From contig JAJYRT010000011.1 in NCBI GenBank assembly GCA_021793945.1, positions 1 to 25,076 on the forward strand: a stretch of DNA of 25,076 nucleotides, given 5' to 3'. How positions within the stretch are numbered: position 1 is the first letter of the stretch; the number at the start of each line of letters is the position of its first letter. The notes beneath the pieces were generated by a model. It did no database searches. It saw nothing but the letters and a program-made list of their open reading frames with translations, and was not told where the DNA came from. This DNA is from Thermoplasmata archaeon. GTDB taxonomy: Archaea; Thermoplasmatota; Thermoplasmata; Thermoplasmatales; Thermoplasmataceae. A program made the position numbers and the translations under genes. Below are positions 1-7,709 of this stretch, piece after piece.

Positions 1-2
1 TT

Positions 3-236
3 CTCAGATCAGTGGATTTCAGCTTCACCATAAAGGGAAACCTGACTTCTGATGGTGCAAGGAAAGCCATAGACCTTGCTCTTTCAAAATATTGCTCCGC
101 AACCATTCTTGCAAGGCTCGCTGGAACAAATGTCACCTATAGTCTGGTGATAAACGATGAGCCAGTATACAGCCGGAGAACTCCGCCTGCAGTGGAGAGA
201 AACCCCTTTAACATCCATGATGATTCTGCCCTGTGA
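3..236 (+). CDS. OsmC-family protein, C-terminal part (truncated by window edge)
   Basis: The frame is open from the left edge to a TGA at 234-236, so only the last ~77 codons are visible and the true start lies outside the window. The visible part reads like the C-terminal half of an OsmC/Ohr-like domain. There is a helix starting at DGARKAIDLALSKYC, with the conserved Cys of the family, followed by the strand NVTYSLVINDE. Family members are often peroxiredoxin-like thiol enzymes acting on organic hydroperoxides, but many archaeal members have no proven substrate. The second catalytic Cys and the N-terminal half cannot be checked. A GTG at 12 is in frame but sits inside the domain, so it is unlikely to be the start. 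Confidence 0.6.
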   Translation, partial: LRSVDFSFTIKGNLTSDGARKAIDLALSKYCSATILARLAGTNVTYSLVINDEPVYSRRTPPAVERNPFNIHDDSAL

Positions 237-272
237 TGCATTTCACCGCGGATTTGAAGTAATCGTTATTCT

Positions 273-280
273 TTTATAAA
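273..280 (+). promoter_or_regulatory. TATA box of the MscS-type channel gene
   Basis: TTTATAAA is centred about 22 nt upstream of the ATG at 299. This spacing puts transcription initiation at or very near the start codon, implying a leaderless mRNA and favouring 299 over the in-frame ATG at 320. Confidence 0.6.
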
Positions 281-298
281 CCGCCATAATAAAGTTTA

Positions 299-1195
299 AT
301 GAGATCAGAAGGTAGAAGGATGGTGACTTACGTTGGTACCGTAATCGCCTTCCTTGTCGCACTTTTCGCCCTTGTTTACGTAATAACCAATGTTTTCAAG
401 ATTGTACCCGTACAGTTCACACAAATTGTAAACGCACTGATAGTTGCCGTTGTTATTTACATCATAATAAAAATAATGGCAAGGTTCCTGGAGAGATTTT
501 TGTCAAAGTACATGGACAAGAACAAGTATCACACCATTTCCTTCCTCTTTTCAGTATTTGGATATTTCATACTCGCTCTTGCTGTAATGGCTGCACTCGG
601 AATAGATGTAACATCAATAATACTGGGAAGCACCTTTGTGGGCCTGGTCCTTGGTCTCGCCTCCCAAACAGTCCTTTCCAATCTGTTTGGCGGCATGCTT
701 CTTATACTTACAAAACCATTCAAGGTCGGGGACTATGTTTCCATTCTCGCATGGCAATGGGGCTTGATAGTGCCATCATATCCGCCGAAATACTTTTCAA
801 GGGATGAAATCCGGCCTTCCTATGATGGACATGTTATGAAGATTAGCATCAATTACACGTATATCCAAGGAAACGATGGCAGGATCATAATCCTGCCAAA
901 TGGAGTTCTTATTCAGGCTTCCATCATCGTCAACCAGATGACGCTGAACGTAAAAGCCAGGTTCGAAATCCCCAAGACCATCAAGTTCAGTGACGTCAGG
1001 AGTGGTCTGCTTTCCAGGTTATCCGCCATAGAAGGTTCTGTTGGCAACGTAAACCTGTGGGTGGACGAAACTACCCTCAATACGTACATCATTGCCGTAA
1101 CGGTAAAATCATCCAATCTTAAATCGGATGAGATGCGAGGAAAAATACTGGAAAATATTATAGAATTTATAGAGCCGCTAAAAAATAAAAATTAG
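299..1195 (+). CDS. MscS-family mechanosensitive ion channel
   Basis: Small-conductance mechanosensitive channel of the MscS superfamily, which acts in the cytoplasmic membrane to release osmolytes on hypo-osmotic shock. Two to three hydrophobic segments lie in residues ~10-120. They are followed by the pore-helix signature (GLVLGLASQTVLSNLFGGM) and the start of the beta domain (KPFKVGDYV). The beta domain resumes at NDGRIIILPNGVLI, the usual 'dG..v.iPNg.l' motif. About 25-30 residues rich in Trp, Tyr and Pro (WQWGLIVPSYPPKYF) lie between GDYV and that motif, where typical MscS has only a short turn. Length 298 aa is normal. ATG at 299 is chosen from the TATA spacing; ATG at 320 is an alternative. 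The last 4 nt overlap the convergent EF-2 gene. Confidence 0.85.
   Translation: MRSEGRRMVTYVGTVIAFLVALFALVYVITNVFKIVPVQFTQIVNALIVAVVIYIIIKIMARFLERFLSKYMDKNKYHTISFLFSVFGYFILALAVMAALGIDVTSIILGSTFVGLVLGLASQTVLSNLFGGMLLILTKPFKVGDYVSILAWQWGLIVPSYPPKYFSRDEIRPSYDGHVMKISINYTYIQGNDGRIIILPNGVLIQASIIVNQMTLNVKARFEIPKTIKFSDVRSGLLSRLSAIEGSVGNVNLWVDETTLNTYIIAVTVKSSNLKSDEMRGKILENIIEFIEPLKNKN
1180..1191 (-). terminator. Poly-T terminator of the EF-2 transcript
   Basis: Read on the minus strand, a T5-A-T6 tract starts at the EF-2 stop codon. Archaeal RNA polymerase terminates on such U-tracts without a hairpin. The tract lies inside the last codons of the convergent channel gene. Confidence 0.5.
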
Positions 1196-3396
1196 AGTTG
1201 GGCATAGTAATTGGCATCATAGGGTTCCGGTTTCAATCCCTTCCTTTCCCTTATTTTTGCAACAACGTCCCTCTGAAGCTCGGTTGGCACTCTTTGATAT
1301 CCTTCATTTTCTGAACTCCAGAGAACCTTTCCCCCAGTGGCACTTCTTATTGCTGACGCAAACCCGAACATTCCGGCTACCGGGACTGTAGCAATCACGA
1401 CCATGTCGTCACCGTCCTGATTCATTTCGACAACCACGCCCCTTCTCTGCTGGATTTCATTGGTTACCGATCCCATTATCTCTATTGGCACGTTTATGTA
1501 GACCCTCTGGATAGGCTCCATCAGGACACGATTGGCCTGGCACATGGCACCGTATATTGAGTTCCTTCCAGCAGGAATAACCTGTGCAGGTCCCCTGTGA
1601 ATGCTGTCTTCATGGAGCTTTGCGTCCACCAGGCTCGCCTTTATTCCATAAACCCTCTCATTTGCCAGCGGTCCCTTGGTAACAACCTCGTTGAATGCCT
1701 CTATCAGCAGCTCAAACGTTTCATCAAGGTACTGGATTCCCTTGGTAACATCCGTAAGTACGTTGAAACCTTCAACAGCTTCAATGCCTCTTGCCTCTTC
1801 CCTTGAGAAGCCTGCCTTCTGGAGCAGGTCTATTATGGTTTTTTTGTCCTTGAACTTTGTTCCCTGAGGGAGCGCATTATCCTTTATCAGTTGGATTACG
1901 CCTTCCTCAAGTGGCTCTACCTCGAAATAGAACCGGTTATGTTTATTTGGAGACTTTCCTTCGAAGGGACCGCCTGTCCTGTCAACCGTTTCCCTGTAAA
2001 CAACCAGCGGTTCGGATGTTTGAACCTCCACCTTGTAATCATTCTTGATCCTGTACATGGTCACTTCAAGGTGAAGCTCTCCCATTCCAGAAATAAGGTG
2101 TTCACCGGTTTCCTGGTTTATATCAATCTGGATCGAGGGATCAGCCTTTGATACATTCCTCAGCACTTCGATGAGCTTCGGCAGATCCTGTGTGTGTTTT
2201 GCTTCAATTGCGAGAGTAACAACCGGATCGGAGTAATGAACCATTGGCTCAAATGGGTCCATATCACTCAGCGAGGATACTGTTGAACCGGCAATTGCTC
2301 CCTTGAGTCCAACCACCGCTGCAATATTTCCTGCAGCGATTTCGTCCACCGGGATCCGGTCAGGACCCACCATCATGGAAAGAAGCTGGATCTTGTATTT
2401 CGTGGAACCTCCTCCGTAAACGTAAAGCTCGCTCCCCTTCCTGATGGTACCGCTGAATATTCTTCCAACAGCTATTTCACCGGCGTGGGGGTCGATTATT
2501 ATCTTTGTGATCATCATTGCTACCTTTCCAGTATGATCACATGTCTCCATTGACTTGCCAATATCAGAATTCAGGTCTCCTTTCCAAATCTGCTGTACCC
2601 TGTAAGCCTGTGCCTGTCTTGGGTTTGGTAGATGCCTTATGACCATATTCAGTATGATCTGGTGCAATGGGGCCATTTTGGCCAGTTCTTTCTGTTTTCC
2701 AGCGCGAACGTAATCCACAATCTGCTTGAAGCTTACCTTTGTTCTCTCCATTGCCGGTACTGATATCGCCCAGTTGTTGAACGCGGAGCCGAACGCCACT
2801 CTTCCTTCCTGGACATTCACCTGCCAGGCCTGCTTGAATTCCTCTGCTGAATATTTCATCAAAAGCCTGTTGACGTCTGTAATGATCTTCATGAATCGCT
2901 TCTGCATCTCCTCGGCGTTGAGCTTCAACTCGTTTATCAGTCTGTCAACCTTGTTTATGAAAAGTACGGGCTTCACTCGTTCCTTCAGTGCCTGCCTTAT
3001 AACAGTCTCTGTCTGCGGCATGACTCCCTCGACGGAGTCCACAACCACGATCGCACCATCGACGGCTCTCATTGCCCTTGTCACGTCCCCTCCAAAGTCA
3101 ACGTGACCCGGCGTGTCTATGAGGTTGATAAGATAATCATCACCGTTGAATACGTGAACCATGGACGCGGTCGCCGCGTTTATGGTGATTCCTCTTGCTT
3201 GCTCCTGCTCGTCAAAGTCCAGCATTAGCTGTTTTCCCGCAAGCTCCTCGCTCATCATTCCTGCACCGGCGATCAGGTTATCGCTCAGCGTCGTCTTCCC
3301 ATGATCGATGTGTGCGGCTATTCCTATATTTCTGATTCTTTCCGGATTTTCAATTAATGCCATTGCTTTTGCAATATTGTCTTCCTTTCGACCCAT
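1192..3396 (-). CDS. fusA: Translation elongation factor 2 (aEF-2)
   Basis: GTPase that drives ribosomal translocation in the cytoplasm. The 734-aa length is normal for archaeal EF-2. G-domain motifs are complete: G1 AAHIDHGKTT (residues ~27-36), G2 region RGITINAA, G3 DTPGHVDF and G4 NKVD. Domain IV contains HEDSIHRGPAQ, whose His in the IHRG segment is the site of diphthamide modification in archaea and eukaryotes. The C terminus ends in the usual RERKGLKPEPYDANYYAQL-type tail. It follows the S10 gene by 71 nt. That gap contains a T-rich tract and TATA-like sequences, so EF-2 probably has its own promoter. GGTG about 7 nt before the ATG could serve as a Shine-Dalgarno. Confidence 0.97.
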   Translation of the reverse strand: MGRKEDNIAKAMALIENPERIRNIGIAAHIDHGKTTLSDNLIAGAGMMSEELAGKQLMLDFDEQEQARGITINAATASMVHVFNGDDYLINLIDTPGHVDFGGDVTRAMRAVDGAIVVVDSVEGVMPQTETVIRQALKERVKPVLFINKVDRLINELKLNAEEMQKRFMKIITDVNRLLMKYSAEEFKQAWQVNVQEGRVAFGSAFNNWAISVPAMERTKVSFKQIVDYVRAGKQKELAKMAPLHQIILNMVIRHLPNPRQAQAYRVQQIWKGDLNSDIGKSMETCDHTGKVAMMITKIIIDPHAGEIAVGRIFSGTIRKGSELYVYGGGSTKYKIQLLSMMVGPDRIPVDEIAAGNIAAVVGLKGAIAGSTVSSLSDMDPFEPMVHYSDPVVTLAIEAKHTQDLPKLIEVLRNVSKADPSIQIDINQETGEHLISGMGELHLEVTMYRIKNDYKVEVQTSEPLVVYRETVDRTGGPFEGKSPNKHNRFYFEVEPLEEGVIQLIKDNALPQGTKFKDKKTIIDLLQKAGFSREEARGIEAVEGFNVLTDVTKGIQYLDETFELLIEAFNEVVTKGPLANERVYGIKASLVDAKLHEDSIHRGPAQVIPAGRNSIYGAMCQANRVLMEPIQRVYINVPIEIMGSVTNEIQQRRGVVVEMNQDGDDMVVIATVPVAGMFGFASAIRSATGGKVLWSSENEGYQRVPTELQRDVVAKIRERKGLKPEPYDANYYAQL

Positions 3397-3434
3397 AAAT
3401 TAACACCAGTTATTATTAAAAACGTAATGGAAAA

Positions 3435-3446
3435 GTATTATTTAAC
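3435..3446 (-). promoter_or_regulatory. Probable separate promoter of EF-2
   Basis: On the minus strand GTTAAATAATAC lies ~45 nt upstream of the EF-2 ATG, just after a six-T tract (3454-3459) that could end the S10 transcript. A second TATA-like TTTAATAATA lies at about 3411-3420. Which is used cannot be decided from sequence. Confidence 0.4.
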
Positions 3447-3467
3447 ATATGATAAAAAATGAGGTTT

Positions 3468-3791
3468 TCAGCTTTTGATCTGAATCTCTATCTGAACGCC
3501 GTCAGGTATTGGTATCCTCATGAGCTGCCGTAAGGTTCTCTCATCAGCATCTACATCGATAAGCCTCTTGTGTATCCTCATCTCCCACCTGTCCCATGTG
3601 GGGGACCCCTCCCCGTCGGGGCTCTTTCTTACTGGTACTACCAGGCGTTTCGTTGGTAATGGTACTGGGCCGTGAAGTTCGACCCCAGTTCTCTTTGCAA
3701 TTCCTTTGATTTCGTCACACACAACATCCACGATGCTATGCTCGGTTCCGCTCAGTGAAATCCTTGCTTTATATGATGCCACCAATTTCAC
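3468..3791 (-). CDS. rpsJ: Small-subunit ribosomal protein S10 (uS10)
   Basis: Structural protein of the 30S head. The 107-aa length is typical for archaea. Recognisable segments are the N-terminal strand [18 protein letters not shown], the loop [37 protein letters not shown] (quoted in pieces: GPVPLPTKR, then [16 protein letters not shown]), and the C-terminal [13 protein letters not shown]. The start is GTG, placed one nucleotide after the TAA of EF-1A (stop, G, GTG), so translation is tightly coupled to the upstream gene. No good Shine-Dalgarno is seen. The EF-1A-S10 pairing is the conserved archaeal arrangement. Confidence 0.96.
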   Translation of the reverse strand: MKLVASYKARISLSGTEHSIVDVVCDEIKGIAKRTGVELHGPVPLPTKRLVVPVRKSPDGEGSPTWDRWEMRIHKRLIDVDADERTLRQLMRIPIPDGVQIEIQIKS

Positions 3792-3792
3792 C

Positions 3793-5067
3793 TTACTTTA
3801 CTTCTACGTCGATACACTGGCCAGCAGCCACGGTTTGACCCATGTCTCTGACAGCGAATCTTCCCATCTGCGGGAATTCCGAAACTTTTTCAATAACCAG
3901 CGGTCTGTCAGGTATGATTTTCACTATTGCGATGTCCCCGGTCTTTATGAAGTCGGGTTTTTCCTTCAGTGTTGTTCCGTCTTTGGGGTTAAGTGTCTTG
4001 ACGATTTCTTCTATGCGGCACGCGACCTGAGATGTGTGTACGTGGAATACTGGCTTATAGCCCACAGCTATCACGCTTGGGTGGTTAAGTACAACAATCT
4101 GAGCTGTAAATCCCTTCACGACTGTCGGAGGTGCGGATTGGGAACCACAGACATCCCCTCTCTTGACATCGTTCTTTGCTATTCCCCTTACGTTGAATCC
4201 GACGTTATCACCGGGTTCAGCTTGAGACATGTTCTCGTGATGCATCTCTATTGACTTAACTTCGCCCTGCTTGTCTGCCGGCTGAAAAACAACCTTGTCC
4301 CCAACCTTCAGTATTCCAGTTTCAATCCTGCCTACAGGGACAGTACCTATACCAGTGATCGAATAAACATCCTGTACTGGAAGCCTCAGAGGCTTGTTTG
4401 TAGGTTTCTCAGGAACTTTAAGTGAATCCAGTGCCTGAATCAAGGTAGGCCCATTATACCATTTCAGATTTGGTGAAGGCTTCAGTATATTGTCTCCCTT
4501 GTAACCGCTTATCGGTATTATGGGTACGTTCCTGAATCCTATTGAAGAGAGAAGCTTCTCAATGTCTGCCTTTACCTGGTTGTATCTTTCCTGGCTGAAC
4601 GGTGGCTGGGTAACGTCCATCTTGTTTGCTAGCACTATAAGTTGCTGAACACCAAGTGTTCTTGCAAGAAATGCGTGTTCCCTCGTCTGGGACATAACAC
4701 CCTCTCCGTCCCTGCTGGAAACCACAAGCATAGCAGCATCTGCCTGGCTGGTACCTGTTATCATGTTCTTCACAAAGTCTCTGTGGCCGGGAGCATCTAT
4801 CAGGGTGAAGTAGTACTTGTCCGTTTCAAATTTCTTGTGATTCAGATCAATTGTAACTCCTCTTTCCCTTTCTTCCTTCAGCCTGTCCATAACCCAAGCA
4901 AACTCGAAAGTTGCCTTTCCCTTTTCAGTAGCTTCCTTCCTGTACTGGTCAATAATATGGGCAGGGACTTCTCCATGCTCAAACAGCAATCTGCCTACGA
5001 GCGTTGATTTCCCATGATCGACATGTCCTATGGTTACTAAATTTATGTGTGGTTTTTGCTGTGCCAT
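3793..5067 (-). CDS. tuf: Translation elongation factor 1-alpha (aEF-1A)
   Basis: GTPase that delivers aminoacyl-tRNA to the ribosomal A site. The 424-aa length is typical. G-domain motifs are G1 GHVDHGKST (residues 14-22), G2 region ERGVTIDL, G3 DAPGH and G4 NKMD. They are followed by the two beta-barrel domains ([18 protein letters not shown] and the C-terminal [15 protein letters not shown]). The ATG is preceded by AAAAGGTGAAGAA, an excellent Shine-Dalgarno at ~6 nt spacing, so this mRNA has a leader. The leader contains a hairpin (see separate entry). It is first in the EF-1A-S10 transcription unit. Confidence 0.98.
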   Translation of the reverse strand: MAQQKPHINLVTIGHVDHGKSTLVGRLLFEHGEVPAHIIDQYRKEATEKGKATFEFAWVMDRLKEERERGVTIDLNHKKFETDKYYFTLIDAPGHRDFVKNMITGTSQADAAMLVVSSRDGEGVMSQTREHAFLARTLGVQQLIVLANKMDVTQPPFSQERYNQVKADIEKLLSSIGFRNVPIIPISGYKGDNILKPSPNLKWYNGPTLIQALDSLKVPEKPTNKPLRLPVQDVYSITGIGTVPVGRIETGILKVGDKVVFQPADKQGEVKSIEMHHENMSQAEPGDNVGFNVRGIAKNDVKRGDVCGSQSAPPTVVKGFTAQIVVLNHPSVIAVGYKPVFHVHTSQVACRIEEIVKTLNPKDGTTLKEKPDFIKTGDIAIVKIIPDRPLVIEKVSEFPQMGRFAVRDMGQTVAAGQCIDVEVK

Positions 5068-5100
5068 TTCTTCACCTTTTATCTATCATTCTTATCGTGT

Positions 5101-5129
5101 ATAAGGATTTTGTTTACTCCGATCCTTAT
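5101..5129 (-). promoter_or_regulatory. Inverted repeat in the EF-1A mRNA leader
   Basis: ATAAGGAT at 5101-5108 and ATCCTTAT at 5122-5129 are perfect 8-base complements around a 13-base loop. If transcription starts ~26 nt after the TATA box at 5158-5164, this stem-loop forms at the very 5' end of the EF-1A leader, upstream of the Shine-Dalgarno. Its function is not known. Confidence 0.4.
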
Positions 5130-5157
5130 TCAAACCTGAACGTAATTTATTGGTTGA

Positions 5158-5164
5158 ATATATA
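5158..5164 (-). promoter_or_regulatory. Probable TATA box of the EF-1A-S10 operon
   Basis: Minus-strand GGGTATATATTC is the best TATA match in the 5068-5250 region. It predicts a leader of about 65 nt that includes the Shine-Dalgarno. A weaker box (CTTATACAC, about 5096-5104) would start transcription inside the Shine-Dalgarno and is less likely. Confidence 0.5.
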
Positions 5165-5222
5165 CCCTTTTATCAAAAGTATCGAACTGCTATGTGACCC
5201 GCAGTAATTACAGGGACAAATT

Positions 5223-5231
5223 TTTAAATAA
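5223..5231 (+). promoter_or_regulatory. TATA box of the 34-residue membrane peptide gene
   Basis: TTTAAATAA is centred ~25 nt before the ATG at 5251, the spacing expected for a leaderless transcript. Confidence 0.45.
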
Positions 5232-5250
5232 TTTTTGACATTATTCCATA

Positions 5251-5355
5251 ATGAATTCAGAGACAAAAATTAAGTTGCTGTTGCTCCTGAGTGTCATTGT
5301 AACCGGTGCATATGGCTATATAATCCTGATAATGTATTCCACCACAACCATCTAA
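5251..5355 (+). CDS. Candidate 34-residue single-pass membrane peptide
   Basis: A short frame runs from ATG at 5251 to TAA at 5353-5355. The N-terminal MNSETKIK is polar and positively charged. About 22 hydrophobic residues follow (LLLLLSVIVTGAYGYIILIM), then the short polar tail YSTTTI. This is the layout of one transmembrane helix with the N terminus probably cytoplasmic. There is a TATA box at leaderless spacing, and the frame lies in an otherwise empty 356-nt intergenic region. I do not recognise the family. Possible roles include a small subunit or stabiliser of a membrane complex, but nothing in the neighbourhood says which. A chance frame cannot be excluded at this length. Confidence 0.45.
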   Translation: MNSETKIKLLLLLSVIVTGAYGYIILIMYSTTTI

Positions 5356-5394
5356 TATGGTTTCGGTGAGTTTAAGACCCGGCATCTCCAAACA

Positions 5395-5402
5395 TTTTTT
5401 AT
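5395..5402 (+). promoter_or_regulatory. TATA-like element of malate dehydrogenase
   Basis: TTTTTTAT is centred ~25 nt before the ATG at 5424, consistent with a leaderless mRNA. No Shine-Dalgarno is present. Confidence 0.45.
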
Positions 5403-5423
5403 CCGTTACAGCGATACCGACGC

Positions 5424-6398
5424 ATGACGAGACCTAAGATTTCAGTTATAGGTGCTGGAAACGTTGGTGCGACAGTGGCGCAGATACTTGCGCTCAAGGA
5501 AATGGGAGACGTATATCTGTTTGATGTCGTCGACGGCGTTCCGGAAGGAAAGGCACTGGACATACTTGAGGGCGGACCCCACTGGAAGTCGGATAGCAAC
5601 GTACTTGGCTTTACAACCGTTAACAAGGAGAACTACAAAAATCTCGAAGGTTCCGATGTTATAGTTATAACGGCCGGCCTGGCAAGAAAGCCGGGGATGA
5701 GCAGGGATGACCTTCTACAGAAGAACGTAGAGATCATGACTGATGTTGGGAAAAACATAAAGAAATACGCACCTGATGCCAAACTCGTTGTTGTTACAAA
5801 CCCGGCGGACATAATAGCCTATGCCTTGCAGAAAATCACCGGAATTGCTCCGTCAAGAATCATAGGCCTTGGAGGTTCACTGGACAGTGCAAGGTTCAGG
5901 ACATTCATTGCCCAGGAGCTCAAGGTGTCGGTTGAGGATGTTAACGCGTTTGTCATAGGCGGACACGGCGATGACATGGTTCCATTTGTCAGGTATTCAA
6001 GCGTGGCCGGGATTCCCATTAGCAACCTATTGTCAAAGGAAAAAATTGATGAGATCATAAAGAGAACGAGATTCGGCGGCGGGGAGATAGTAAACTTCCT
6101 GAAGTCTGGCAGTGCATACTATGCTCCTGGAATTTCCATCACAGCAATGGTTGAGTCCATAATAAAGGGTAAAAACCGGGTCATACCCTGTGCAGCCTTT
6201 CTAACAGGAAGCCATGCAAAGCATTACGGTGTGAAGGATATTTTCATTGGCGTACCAATAAGAATAGGCGAAAGCTGCGTGGAGGAGATATACGACATCG
6301 ATTTCAACAACGATGAAAAACTCCTCTGGAACAAAACCGTGGAATCCGTAAATGCAAGCTGCAAAAAGGTCGATGAGTTTCTTGCAGAGAAACTCTAA
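5424..6398 (+). CDS. mdh: Malate dehydrogenase (LDH-like type)
   Basis: Cytoplasmic NAD-dependent interconversion of malate and oxaloacetate in the citric acid cycle. The N-terminal Rossmann motif is VIGAGNVGA (residues ~8-16). The acidic residue at the end of strand 2 (LFD, D34) usually favours NAD over NADP. The substrate loop ARKPGMSRDDL carries R88 and R94; an Arg at the first of these positions is the hallmark of malate rather than lactate specificity. VTNPADI, LDSARFR (R157 and D154) and the catalytic His in GGHGDD (H181) complete the active site. The 324-aa length is normal for the LDH-like MDH group found in Thermoplasma and methanogens. It appears to be a single-gene transcript ending at the T-tract at 6406. 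Confidence 0.94.
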   Translation: MTRPKISVIGAGNVGATVAQILALKEMGDVYLFDVVDGVPEGKALDILEGGPHWKSDSNVLGFTTVNKENYKNLEGSDVIVITAGLARKPGMSRDDLLQKNVEIMTDVGKNIKKYAPDAKLVVVTNPADIIAYALQKITGIAPSRIIGLGGSLDSARFRTFIAQELKVSVEDVNAFVIGGHGDDMVPFVRYSSVAGIPISNLLSKEKIDEIIKRTRFGGGEIVNFLKSGSAYYAPGISITAMVESIIKGKNRVIPCAAFLTGSHAKHYGVKDIFIGVPIRIGESCVEEIYDIDFNNDEKLLWNKTVESVNASCKKVDEFLAEKL

Positions 6399-6402
6399 AT
6401 CT

Positions 6403-7107
6403 TCATTTTTTTAAAAAATCCAGGTAGAATTCAGGGTATTTCTTATATCTTATCGGGTCAGGTATACCGGCTTCCATGAACCCTTTGAGCCTGAGCAGGC
6501 ATGAGTCACATTCACCGCATGCTTCATCTTCACCATTGTAGCAAGAATAAGTCAGTTCATAGGGAACATTGAGGCTGATGCCCTTCCTTATGATTTCTCC
6601 CTTGGTAAGGAACTGAAGTGGAACCGCTATCCTTATACGTGCGGTGATCCCGGCCTTCGTTCCGAGATTTATGCTTCGTTCCATTGATGAAAAAAATTCA
6701 GGCCTGCAGTCCGGATAACCCGAATAATCAACAGCATTAGCCCCTATGAATATGGTTCGGGCACCCAGGGATTCTGCGAATGCCGTGGCTATAGTCAGGA
6801 AAATTGAATTTCTGGCCGGTACGTACGATGAGGGTATGCTGTTGCCTATTGCTGAAAGATTTCTCCTCTCTACGGGCATACTTGACGTAAGAGAACTGGA
6901 ACCGATCTGCTGGAAGTCCATATTGAATACCCTGTGATCTATGTTGAAATAATCGGCGATCCTCTTTGATGATCTTAACTCTATGGAATGCCGCTGGCCA
7001 TAGCCGAAGCTCAGCGCAGTAACCTCAAATCCTTTATATTTTGCAATAGCCAGTACCGTGCTTGAATCAAGACCGCCAGAGAGAAGTGATATAGCCCTCT
7101 CAGTCGT
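6403..7107 (-). CDS. queC: 7-cyano-7-deazaguanine synthase QueC (no canonical start codon)
   Basis: ATP-dependent conversion of 7-carboxy-7-deazaguanine to preQ0, the precursor that archaea insert at G15 of tRNA to make archaeosine. The coding frame contains the N-terminal PP-loop ISLLSGGLDSSTV, then FGYGQRH. The C-terminal zinc site is CYNGEDEACGECDSC (Cys at about 189, 197, 200 and 203, counting from 7107). The PP-loop lies upstream of the first ATG in frame (6921), so that ATG cannot be the real start. Going upstream, the frame reads ACG-ACT-GAG-AGG-GCT-ATA and then hits TGA at 7110-7108, with no ATG, GTG or TTG. I place the start provisionally at ACG 7107, giving 234 aa, a normal QueC length. 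Alternatives are ATA at 7092, a +1 frameshift from queD, or a sequence error. Confidence 0.85.
   Translation of the reverse strand, partial: TTERAISLLSGGLDSSTVLAIAKYKGFEVTALSFGYGQRHSIELRSSKRIADYFNIDHRVFNMDFQQIGSSSLTSSMPVERRNLSAIGNSIPSSYVPARNSIFLTIATAFAESLGARTIFIGANAVDYSGYPDCRPEFFSSMERSINLGTKAGITARIRIAVPLQFLTKGEIIRKGISLNVPYELTYSCYNGEDEACGECDSCLLRLKGFMEAGIPDPIRYKKYPEFYLDFLKK
6406..6418. terminator. Bidirectional T-tract terminator between mdh and queC
   Basis: T7 followed directly by A6 gives a U-tract in both directions. It lies 8 nt after the mdh stop and inside the last codons of queC on the other strand. Confidence 0.5.
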
Positions 7108-7576
7108 TCATGATCACTTCCGAGTATGCACCCTGGCCGGGTCCTTCCTGCACACCGATCTCCAGCCCTTTGACATTTTTCATATCCTTCAGTCTCCCGG
7201 CAAGTTGCTCTGAAATGTATCTAGAGAGATCTTCACTGGAGGATGATTTTGTTTCGCAGAGGCACACGTCGCTTTCTGACACACTGATTCGCTTGTTGTT
7301 ATACAATATTTCACATACTCCGCCGCTGCATTTGTGTGAAATGATATCGCTGAGCGTTGGGATGAGCAGCTTGTGATCCATCTTCCCGATTATGCTAATC
7401 ACATCTCTCGAAATGTCATCGTAATCCACTACTATCCCATCGATCGGGTCTCCCCATATCCTAACCATTATTGCATAATCGTGGCCGTGTAACCTGGAGC
7501 ATTTGTTGTGTGAAGGTATAAAGTGCGCTGCCGAGAACCTCAGCCCAGCCTGCCAGCCATCCATCTTAACCTGCAT
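7100..7576 (-). CDS. queD: 6-carboxy-tetrahydropterin synthase QueD / PTPS-family protein
   Basis: Converts 7,8-dihydroneopterin triphosphate to 6-carboxy-tetrahydropterin, two steps before preQ0. The fold's zinc ligands are visible as RFSAAHF (H18) and LHGHDY (H30 and H32). The catalytic Cys (C26) has the CxxxHGH spacing used by QueD proper. VVDYDD and MDHKLL are further family motifs, and the C-terminal QEGPGQGAYSEV matches the family's E-x-P end. The 158-aa length is on the long side: CSGGVCEILYNN-type residues form an insertion with three extra cysteines in the middle. I chose ATG 7576; a TTG at 7591 is also in frame. Its last codons overlap the queC frame by about 8 nt in a different frame. 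Confidence 0.9.
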   Translation of the reverse strand: MQVKMDGWQAGLRFSAAHFIPSHNKCSRLHGHDYAIMVRIWGDPIDGIVVDYDDISRDVISIIGKMDHKLLIPTLSDIISHKCSGGVCEILYNNKRISVSESDVCLCETKSSSSEDLSRYISEQLAGRLKDMKNVKGLEIGVQEGPGQGAYSEVIMND

Positions 7577-7625
7577 AATCCAGTATTCCAAACTACATAA
7601 TAATCGTTAAGTCTCTCTCTGAAGA

Positions 7626-7637
7626 AATATTTTATAG
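7626..7637. promoter_or_regulatory. TATA element between queD and tRNA-Arg
   Basis: AATATTTTATAG reads as a TATA box on both strands. On the minus strand it would start queDC transcription near 7605. On the plus strand it would give the tRNA a 5' leader of about 50 nt. No other TATA-like sequence is visible closer to the tRNA. Confidence 0.4.
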
Positions 7638-7709
7638 CGTCCTGTCATTTCCTACAGAAACGAATCAGGCCGACTATTCTAGATCCATGCGTATCTGTCT
7701 GTTTCCGTT

